This document shows, piece by piece, positions 55,976 to 64,000 of a stretch of 64,000 bases of DNA. Within the stretch, counting starts at the first letter, position 1, and every line of letters begins with the position of its first letter. This stretch comes from Arcuatula senhousia. Its lineage: Eukaryota; Mollusca; Bivalvia; Mytilida; Mytilidae. The position numbers and the translations under genes were made by a program. The stretch is from the NCBI GenBank assembly GCA_963971305.1, contig OZ020317.1, positions 15,766,001 through 15,830,000 of the forward strand. Direction: 5' to 3'. A model generated the notes under the pieces. The model did not search any database, was not told the DNA's origin, and saw nothing but the letters and a program-made list of their open reading frames with translations.

Positions 55976-55986
55976 TCTCAATGGTA

Positions 55987-56095
55987 GATAGGGGCTCGAG
56001 TGGTCTAAGGTGCTGGTTTTGATACCACACTATTGATCAATAGTCAATTTATACCACTTCAGGTTGTTGGATCAAATCCTAGTTTGTAAATTGCA
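55987..56095 (+). repeat. tRNA-Leu/Ser-like SINE head
   Basis: CTCGAGTGGTCTAAGGTGCT resembles the D-arm/A-box region of Leu- or Ser-type tRNAs, and GGATCAAATCC (56069-56079) fits a B-box. The acceptor stem and anticodon arm do not pair properly, so this is a tRNA-derived SINE or tRNA pseudogene and not a working tRNA. Confidence 0.55.
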
Positions 56096-57108
56096 AAAAC
56101 ATTTACTTTACCACCTGCTAAAACTGACAGACCTATATTACCCAAGTGGGTCAAAAAGATATTAAATACCAATTCACATACACACATTAATGTATAAATT
56201 CAAAGGTAAAACCAAAAGACACAAATGGACAATGTGAACAATCTTTATGTTGAACTACTTTCGAATATATTTATAACACACAAAAATTGCAAAAATTATC
56301 CCTCAGGAGATTTTCTTTTTTTTTTGGATATATCTGTGCATTTACAGCACACCCAAATATACTGCCAAATTTTAACACATTTGGAACAATGTTAATGATC
56401 AAAGTTTTAGTTTGATGTTTTTTTTACATGTATTTTAGCGATTCAGAAAGCCCCATTACTTGAACAATTTGCAAATTTGAAACTGAGAAAGCTAAACCAT
56501 ATTGATTTTATGTTGTAAAAAGAGGACTATTTATAATACCCCCTGCAAATAAACTTGGGGGGGGGGTATATATTTGTATTATAGGAATCAGCCTGTCTGT
56601 GCGTCCGTCTGTCCACATATCTTGTAAGCACTTCTTTTCCTAAACCAGTTACCAAATTTTGATGAAATTTTACATGAAGAAGGACATCATATGCAGATGT
56701 GTATAAAGATTTCTCATTTCTCGGATGTCATTCAGGGGAGATAATTGGACTTCGACTTTTTAAATAAAGTATTCAATATGAGACCTTGTAAGCACAACTA
56801 CTTTTCACAGTTTAACAGATTTTGATGAAACTTGACATGAAGGAAGTACATGTATACTGTATGTAAGTGTGCATATCAGATATCATATTCAATAGAGATA
56901 ATTGGACTTGTGTATTTTGCGATATAGAGTCCCAACATAAAGGGGGTCGTAACCTTTGTGAGCTTGCTTACTGTATTCCTAGTTTTTTAATGCATGCATC
57001 AATACACATAGGTCAAACAATTGCAAAATGATATTATTGAAGAAGCAATGGTTTGTTATATTGGCATGCATAAGCTAATCAAGTAAAACATTTTTATTCT
57101 TTTTGTAG
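56096..57108. other. 5' flank or intron of zinc-finger gene 2
   Basis: No coding exon recognised. It includes a tandem-core-type repeat at 56540-56960: GGGGGGGGGTATATA, GTGCGTCCGTCTGTCC, then two units of about 170 bp with CTTGTAAGCACWWCTWCTTTTC, TTTTGATGAAAYTTKACATGA and GAGATAATTGGACTT. The TTTTTGTAG acceptor at 57100-57108 ends it. Confidence 0.55.
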
Positions 57109-57112
57109 AGAA

Positions 57113-57199
57113 ATGAAAGACAGTATATTTGACAGTGGTAAACTAAACAGTACTAAGAATTGTCAGACTTGTAGTAGGGAACTAGAACAATACTCATAA
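57113..57199 (+). promoter_or_regulatory. Upstream ORF in the zinc-finger 2 leader
   Basis: A 28-codon frame (starts MKDSIFDSGKL, ends at TAA 57197-57199) lies between the likely splice acceptor (57101-57108) and the main ATG at 57224, ending 24 bases before it. If this exon is part of the mature leader, it could lower translation of the main frame. Inference from position only. Confidence 0.45.
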
Positions 57200-57223
57200 G
57201 GGATAACTTTTGTCACACCAATA

Positions 57224-60200
57224 ATGGATGTTGATATTGCTAAAGGTCAAGAGAGGGAGGAAAGAGGTGAAGATTTAAGGAATGCTAGCAATCTGAATCA
57301 AAATAACTACAGTTATGAGGATGAACCACAGAAAGACTTAATGAAAGAAAATGGAAATCAGTTACATGTAGAATTTAATGAAAAGCAAATGAAAAATGCA
57401 GATGAAGACGTAAAGAAAGTTATAGATGATCAGTTAAAAAAGAGAAATTTAAATGCGGATCAAGAGGAGGTAATTATAAGAATTAAAACGGAACCAAAAT
57501 TAATTGAAAAATGTAACAGTAGCCACATGCTGTCCTCTGCATGCACTGTAGAGGAAGATGAAGATTTAGATACTAAGGCTGAGGAAGAGATAAGAAGCAA
57601 TGAAGAAATTCATGACTTTAGTGTTAAGCTTGAAGTCAATGACATTGATAATGAAGATGAAGTTGACGATTCGGGAAGCTTTGGTGGTGAGGAAAATCAA
57701 GCAGTAATGTACATTTGTAACTTTGATGAAGTTCAGACTCTTTTATATGCAGATAACGCTATTGAGAAAGACGAAGAAATGGTTGAAGAACATGACGCAA
57801 GGTCCATTAGATTGAACACTGATTCCGACAATCCTGCAAACAAATCTTCAGACAAATCTAAAAGAAAAACACGAAATAAGCAGCAACTTGAATGTCAGAT
57901 GTGTGGCTATATATTCAAGGAACAATTTAATTTGGTCTGTCATTTGAGAAACGTCCATAATATCTGCAACTTATGTGACAGATACTTTGACACCAAGGAA
58001 GAACTATACTTCCACCTGGAATCGTACCATAGACAAAATACAGATGAAAAATCAGAAGATAAAGTCCCTTATATTTGTGGTATATGCAAGAAGACGTTTA
58101 GACGGAAAGGGCATCTAATGTTACATATGAAACTGCATAAAGACGAACAGAAGTTGAACTTGCCCACAGGTTTTTGTGAGTTTCAATGCAAAGTATGTAA
58201 AATTGGATATAAAAAAGAGGGAAATTTTATCAAGCATTTGAGAACTGAACATTTAACGTGTAACATTTGTGAAAAAAGATTTGGGACAAGAGCCACTCTT
58301 AATCAACACATAGAAAATGAACATGGAATTGATGTAAAAGATATTAAAGGTACAAGTACGAACAAAAATAGTCAAGTAGTTGGAGCGTTAAATGAAGCAG
58401 AAGGAAAAACTGTAAATGCTTCAGATGGCAGTGAAAAATGTCATAATGAACAGGAAGAAAACATTAATATTCAAATTAAGGCAGAAAAGCCTATTAGTAT
58501 TTATATGAAAAACAATGGAAATGTTGATAAAATCACTCCAGACAAAAAAGGTTCAGTTGAAAATAGTAATAATACTAACAGTAATGAAGACTTACATGGT
58601 GAGCTGATTGAACATGAAGAAAAAGAGGAACATTGTCCAGTAGATATGAACGAAGCTAAAGTAGAGGAATTTGAAACTTCAAAATTTGAATGTAAAGAAT
58701 GCAACAAAATTTATCCCAATTATAAGAAATTCAACATACACAAGGCAACAATTCATAATAACTCAGAACAGATGTCCGACAAACCATTCAGTTGTTCTAT
58801 CTGTCCATCAAATTACAAATGTAAAAGACAATTAATAGAACACATGTCCATGCATACTGGCGATAAAATGTACAATTGCCAGTTTTGCCAAAAGACGTTT
58901 GTCAGACGACAACATCTTGTCCAGCATTTAAGGCAACACACAGGCGAAACTCCTTTCGAATGTGAGATATGTGATAAAAAATTCTGTAGAAAATCTTATT
59001 TGACACAGCATATGAGAATGCACGATATTGGAGTGGGACGTCCTGTAGTGGAGTTACAATGCGAGTTCTGTCATATTTCTGTATGCAGTAAATGGTCTTT
59101 GTACAACCATTTGCAAACTCATCCAGAGTATTTAGAAAAATTAGACAAGACAAATCTTTATAAATGCAAAGAATGTGGAAAATGTTTTGAAAAAAATACA
59201 GCCCTAGAAAATCATATGAGAAGGCAACACTCTGAACAGAAGCCGTACCAATGCCAAGTTTGTGGAGCAGGTTTCCGTCATACTTCACACCTGTCAAACC
59301 ACATGCTGAAACATAGCGGTGAAAAACCACATCAGTGTGACGTGTGTGGCAAACGATTCGCTCGACCGGACACGTTGCGTAATCACAGCAAAGTCCATGT
59401 CACCAATCCAGATCATCAGTGTGTACAATGTAAAAAGGTCTTCGCCTCGTCCTATTTTCTTAAAAATCATCTGGTCTCTTGTAAAGGACCAAAGTCACTA
59501 GGTAAACGAGGGAGGAAAAGAAAAGGTGATGATTTATATTTTGAAGATGGGCAGTTAAATGGTATAGTAGATGATACATGTACGAAAACGGATAATGATA
59601 ATTATGTATTGTTTGATGAATCTTTGTTAAATGGGTTGACTGAAGACTCATGTAGCATGGAGGAAGATAATGTCAAAGAAGAAGATAACTTGAATAAGGA
59701 AGAAGTGAAAGGAGAGAATGATGAAATTGTAAATGTTGTAGAAGAGGTTATGAAAAGCAATGAAGACAAGCCCTATACTTGTTCAATATGTAACAGCAGT
59801 TTTAAAAAACGTTATAAATTGATAACACACATGAAAACACACACAGGAGAAAAAGACCATGCTTGTGAATTTTGTGAAAAAAAGTTCAGGTTGAAACAGC
59901 ATCTAAAGCAACACTTACGTCAACATACCAATGACTCTCCTTACATTTGCGAAATGTGCGGAAAAAGATTTCGTAGACTGTCCTATGTTAAAGGTCACAT
60001 GAAAGCTTATCATTCCGAGTCTGACAAATTCAAATGTCCAACGTGTCAATTGACGTTCAGTAATAAACGGTTGTTGAGAAACCACAAGAGGACCCACACT
60101 CATGTGAAGGAAATAATTCAATTATCTCACGTATGTGAAGAATGTGGAATGCGTTTTAGTAATAGTGAATTACTTGAAAAACATAAAAGTCAGAAACATA

Positions 60201-60481
60201 AGGGAGATAAACCTTACGAATGTGAAGAATGCGGGGTAAGCTTTCGCTGCAGTTGGCACCTTAAGGGTCACATGCTGACTCATAGTGGGGAAAAACCATT
60301 TCAATGTGAGGATTGTGGGAAACAGTACAAACAGGCATACTCGTTACGAAACCATAGTAAAATCCACGGCAAAAACTCGCTGTTTCAATGTACTGATTGT
60401 AAGAAGGTGCTTGCCTCATCTTTTTATCTTGAAAAACACAAAACAACTTGTAAACTAAGAACAAATGACAAGACTGCTTAA
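57224..60481 (+). CDS. C2H2 zinc-finger protein 2, 22 fingers
   Basis: A 1085-residue predicted nuclear protein in one long exon. The N-terminal 220 residues are acidic, with IRIKTEP and VKLE SUMO-type motifs and no KRAB, ZAD or BTB domain. Fingers 1-5 (223-367) include two pairs joined by only two residues (H-NI-C and H-LT-C). After a Ser/Glu-rich spacer, finger 6 lies at 490-511. Fingers 7-14 (524-753) and 15-22 (852-1076) form two matching octets, each ending in a C2HC finger with KVFASSYFLKNH / KVLASSFYLEKH. Between them is an acidic linker with GKRGRKRKG, a probable nuclear localisation signal. The start is the first in-frame ATG after a stop-closed upstream frame. A DNA-binding transcription regulator is likely; targets are unknown. 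A noncoding 5' exon is implied by the TTTTTGTAG acceptor upstream. Confidence 0.93.
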   Translation: MDVDIAKGQEREERGEDLRNASNLNQNNYSYEDEPQKDLMKENGNQLHVEFNEKQMKNADEDVKKVIDDQLKKRNLNADQEEVIIRIKTEPKLIEKCNSSHMLSSACTVEEDEDLDTKAEEEIRSNEEIHDFSVKLEVNDIDNEDEVDDSGSFGGEENQAVMYICNFDEVQTLLYADNAIEKDEEMVEEHDARSIRLNTDSDNPANKSSDKSKRKTRNKQQLECQMCGYIFKEQFNLVCHLRNVHNICNLCDRYFDTKEELYFHLESYHRQNTDEKSEDKVPYICGICKKTFRRKGHLMLHMKLHKDEQKLNLPTGFCEFQCKVCKIGYKKEGNFIKHLRTEHLTCNICEKRFGTRATLNQHIENEHGIDVKDIKGTSTNKNSQVVGALNEAEGKTVNASDGSEKCHNEQEENINIQIKAEKPISIYMKNNGNVDKITPDKKGSVENSNNTNSNEDLHGELIEHEEKEEHCPVDMNEAKVEEFETSKFECKECNKIYPNYKKFNIHKATIHNNSEQMSDKPFSCSICPSNYKCKRQLIEHMSMHTGDKMYNCQFCQKTFVRRQHLVQHLRQHTGETPFECEICDKKFCRKSYLTQHMRMHDIGVGRPVVELQCEFCHISVCSKWSLYNHLQTHPEYLEKLDKTNLYKCKECGKCFEKNTALENHMRRQHSEQKPYQCQVCGAGFRHTSHLSNHMLKHSGEKPHQCDVCGKRFARPDTLRNHSKVHVTNPDHQCVQCKKVFASSYFLKNHLVSCKGPKSLGKRGRKRKGDDLYFEDGQLNGIVDDTCTKTDNDNYVLFDESLLNGLTEDSCSMEEDNVKEEDNLNKEEVKGENDEIVNVVEEVMKSNEDKPYTCSICNSSFKKRYKLITHMKTHTGEKDHACEFCEKKFRLKQHLKQHLRQHTNDSPYICEMCGKRFRRLSYVKGHMKAYHSESDKFKCPTCQLTFSNKRLLRNHKRTHTHVKEIIQLSHVCEECGMRFSNSELLEKHKSQKHKGDKPYECEECGVSFRCSWHLKGHMLTHSGEKPFQCEDCGKQYKQAYSLRNHSKIHGKNSLFQCTDCKKVLASSFYLEKHKTTCKLRTNDKTA

Positions 60482-62205
60482 AAGGATGATACAACTAATT
60501 ACTTGTATGAAGAGGAGGATGTCTAGATTGAAAATAAGGCCTAAGGAAATGTATCAATGTGAATTACTATATTCAGTCAATGACTTTTTTTACGTTTCAA
60601 TCTACACACAGTCTTCCCAATGACTTTAAAAGCAAATAACAAATAATTATTTTCATGTTGTGACATATTTAACAAAGCTATATATATATATATTCACTTG
60701 TTAAGAACTTTTCTCACACATATACATGTACATGTATCTTTCTGTAAGTATTTTAAAGCCATATCATTTATTGTGAACTCTGAATGCATGTCTAAACATT
60801 TTCCCACCTTGCCCACACCCATGATAGGCATGTAAAAAGTCACTGACTGTATTGTATATCTTTTATATTAGTCATCATATTTTTGGTAAAAAAAAAAGTA
60901 TGTGTATATCTACAAAACAACTATAGGCTCAAAATTTGTCAGTGTTAATTCAACGATTAAGTTTTTTTTCATATGTTTATTTGCAAAAAACATAGACTCA
61001 TTGATTTAAGATGAAAAAGACATTACTCAGTAACATAATATAATTTTTTTTTTTTTTTATGATGTACATGTACATGTATTATTGTGCATGTATATATGTA
61101 TCTTGCCTATTTTGTAACAAAGGCTCAATTTAGTATTGCTCAATGTATCATATTGTTATAGTCATTTGATAATGAAGCAATTGTTACATGTAACTTTTCC
61201 TTGAATAATATAAAAATTCTAAAATGCAGCACACATTTTTTTGTTATCAAGTTCCACTTTTATTAGAATCATTCAAAGATTGATTTATGGGTAGAAAGCC
61301 TACACTAGTTTATATTTGATGTGTTACTCCTGCTAGCCTTTTGTGCTCTTTTCCAAACTAGCCCTGGTCCTGAGAGAAAAAAAAATATAAAGAATGCATT
61401 GGGAATGTAAGAAAGGGAGATAACTCTTAAAATTGTCAATAATTTCAATAGAAACCATTGTAACAAATTGGCAAGATTTCTCGCAGGACCAGGCAGTTAT
61501 GAGCAAACTGTTATTTATTTCTTATTTTATATACTTTGAACTACATGTATCTTTCGTTAAAAATAAACCAATGTAGCCTTTTTATCGATGAATCATTTTT
61601 CTTCAATTTTACATGATTCTTAGGTGGACTACTACTTAAAAACAAATTCATTTCTTAACAGCTTTTCCCTCTTTATTATATGTTAAAACCCTAGATAAAC
61701 TGGAAAAAAACCCCAAAAAACCCACTGACTATGGAATATTATCAATATGTTCATTGTAAATTGATTTTGTCCAACTTTTTAAGGCTTATAGTACATGTAT
61801 CAGATATAACTGTATATTTTCCACCCACCAAGATGGCAAGTGGCCTGTCAAGTTCCTGTGTGATCTCCAAATTTAATCAAAAGTGAATTATTTCCCTTGT
61901 CGTACTTGTTATTTAAAAGCATATCTGTAATGATTTGATTGATTGTTATACACAAGTTTTTTTTTAAACATATCAGTGAAAATTTTAATAACCTATATAA
62001 TTCTTCACTTTAATTACAATGGAAATGGTTGCAAATACAAAAAATAAGTTTTCAATGAATTTCTGTATAAAAAGGAAATAATTAATCAGCAAACTTAAAA
62101 GAAATGTTTCAAAATCAAAACCTACATGCAATCTGACCTTAATTAAATCCAAACAACTTCAGATTTTTTTGTCTGGCCTGCCAAGCAGAGGAGGACATAG
62201 GTGTT
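60482..62205. other. 3' flank of zinc-finger gene 2
   Basis: AT-rich noncoding DNA, probably including a long 3' untranslated region. An AATAAA occurs near 61561 but other sites are possible. No other gene seen. Confidence 0.45.
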
Positions 62206-62209
62206 ACTT

Positions 62210-62720
62210 TACCGGCAGTGGCATTAACTTTTTGTGTAAGGTTTTATGAGCACCTCCATATCTCAAGAACTAATTTGGTCCTAGGTCGTTGAAACAAGGT
62301 ATGCATATGCCCCAATAGTAGCTTAGCAAAGTTGAATCCCCATCTTTTGACCTTGACCTTAATTTTCGGGTTGAGTGACTTTAACAATTTTCAATACATA
62401 TAATAGCAAGGGTAAGGTTTTGTGAGCACCTCCATATCTCAAGAACTATAAGTATTAGCTTGATAAAACTTGGTATGCAAAAGCCCCAGTATACGTAGTA
62501 CCTTAGAACAATTTCATCCCCATCTTTTGACCTTTACCTTGATTTTCTGGTTGAGTGACTTTGATCATTTTTATTGCATATATTAGCAATGTTTAAATTC
62601 TATTAACACCTTTAAATTTGATCTCAGACACTGAAAATCCATATAATTTCAAAATATAGTGTAAGTAAAAACGATTTATTGTTTCTGATGGTGCAGGCGA
62701 TACATACTTAGTATTTGCTC
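62210..62720 (+). repeat. Tandem repeat, about 190-bp units
   Basis: Two and a partial unit carrying GAGCACCTCCATATCTCAAG (62250, 62427), CCCATCTTTTGACCTT (62338, 62518) and GGTTGAGTGACTTT (62370, 62550). ATGGTGCAGGCGATACATAC TTAGTATTTGCTC closes it. Similar in design to the other tandem-core families but without a GTCCGTCC run. Confidence 0.7.
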
Positions 62721-64000
62721 TTGTTTATTATACATTTCTTGACAGTATTTGGTTGTTGTTTTTCTTTTCACTGTGTAATAATCTTAATATTATGTATGTT
62801 ACAAATGCATTAAGATTATGATTTATCATGCTTCTTCATCGGTTAATACTAAGGGTGTTATGAATATTCCCAATAGCTTTTTTTGTCCTATATCATCTGT
62901 GGACATTGCAGGGGGAGGGGGGAGTGGGTACAGGGATTCTGATTAAAACAAATCTTTTAAAAATGCAGGTGGCATACCATTTTATACCCACCGCCACACG
63001 AAGTCTCAATATAGATGTATAGTATAAACAGCATGATATACAAATATATTCAACTATTGATGACTATCGTGGCTGGGTTTCATTTAATGTCCCATTGCCC
63101 TAGTTGTGTCTTTTCAGGAAGACTGAAAATATGTTTTATCTATTAGTTATATCAAGGCATTAGACCAAATATAATTTATCTATAGGTCTGTGTAATAGAT
63201 CTTTACAATTCCTTGCATGCTTGGTAATATCAAAACTTATGTTATGATAATTGTTGTTGTTAATGTTGTAAGAGTTTATAAATGTTGAATTTATGTTTAT
63301 ATTAAACTTCATGAGTTTATTTAATTTGAATATTAAAAAAATATTTTGAAAATTAAATTATTTTATTTTGCAATGTTTGTATGTTATCATCAGGTATTAA
63401 TATAAATTCACGATTTGCAATGTATATGTGTATAGCAAGGAGAAATCTCTCATCAGCAGCATAACCCATTACAATCAAAACCATTGCACAGTAAAAAAAA
63501 AAAACATAATTTCTTTGCAGAGCACTCGAGCCAAAAAGTTTGAAAAAGGAAAACAAGTGGAATTTTCATGTTTAAGCTCACCTGGACAGAAGGTCCAAGT
63601 GAATCATTTCCAACACGTGGCTTCTTCAAAGGCCATACTCGCAAACTGCAAGCTGGAGAGGACTACATAGAAGCAATAAGCTAATTTTCCAATCCAGTAA
63701 AATAACACTTGGTGTCTTCCGTTTCCTGTTGTCTTCACTAAAACTAATGAACAGAATTTTATTAAACTTGGTATGGTTAATCCTTTGTGTGTTCTGTTAA
63801 GGTTCTTCTTATGTATCCATAGGGTCAAGGCCTTTCCTTTTTAATGGTGATGCCCCTCATATTAAGGTAAAATATCTTAGACACAGACATGTTAACTTTT
63901 CAGAGGGCCTCTCAGGGAGATTTTTAACTTTTCAGACAACCTCTCAGGGAGATTTTTATCGACATACCGGAGTGTCATTTAAAACCGCAAAATGATTGCA
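62721..64000. other. Noncoding DNA to window end
   Basis: No gene recognised. GCTCACCTGGACAGAAGGTCCAAGTGA near 63577-63603 is a small hairpin of the kind that ends the tandem-core repeats. GACCTCTCAGGGAGATTTTTA-type sequence is repeated near 63905 and 63940. The frame at 63428-63670 is not convincing. Confidence 0.4.

Noticed and set aside
55987..56095. Functional tRNA gene
   Set aside because: A- and B-box-like motifs are present, but the acceptor stem and anticodon arm do not pair; more likely a SINE head.
58902..59330. 142-residue minus-strand frame in zinc-finger gene 2
   Set aside because: Shadow of the real plus-strand coding sequence.

Overview
This window is animal genomic DNA, most likely from a marine bivalve and probably a mussel (Mytilidae). 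The evidence is the intron-split C2H2 zinc-finger gene, the intronless class A GPCR genes, AT-rich noncoding DNA packed with short tandem-core repeats that end in GTCCGTCC runs and hairpins (the pearl/MgE/Helentron-like style known from bivalves), and mussel-type repeats carrying a hammerhead-ribozyme core (CTGATGA / GAAACGCGCGTC). The species call is inference.

Layout. 1-7.1 kb is repeat territory: a GC-rich minisatellite, several copies of one tandem-core repeat family, a decayed hAT-type transposase, and a 399-bp tandem dimer with a hammerhead motif in each unit. 7.7-17 kb holds two paralogous, single-exon class A GPCR genes, divergently transcribed (7755-9020 minus; 15671-16951 plus). Between them lies a 4.04-kb terminal-inverted-repeat (TIR) element. 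17-28.1 kb is again repeats and MITEs. 28.7-34.3 kb is a three-coding-exon minus-strand C2H2 zinc-finger gene (about 884 residues). 57.2-60.5 kb is a second C2H2 gene on the plus strand (1085 residues, 22 fingers). The two zinc-finger genes are divergent and about 23 kb apart.

The most striking structure lies between them. A 13,265-bp segment (36736-50000) has inverted ends traceable for more than 1 kb, with ATGCATGC minisatellites near both ends. It sits inside the RNase H domain of a LINE and is flanked by a 4-bp ATGT duplication. Removing the insert and one ATGT brings the LINE reading frame back into register. Near its middle is a perfect 149-bp palindrome, itself flanked by an older inverted pair. 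No transposase is recognisable inside. A structurally complete hammerhead motif sits at 41922-41965.

50-55.5 kb is a cluster of nested elements: a CR1/Jockey-like LINE fragment on the minus strand, a TIR element with a PHD-finger fragment and a 101-bp snap-back MITE with a 7-bp target duplication, and a 1.9-kb TIR element (TSD TTTTA) that has swallowed another LINE 3' end. Downstream of the second zinc-finger gene only noncoding DNA and one tandem repeat were found.

The host genes form no operon or pathway. They are a GPCR pair and a zinc-finger pair, each made of divergent neighbours separated by mobile DNA. All statements come from reading the sequence by eye. Family names rest on motif recognition, not on database searches.
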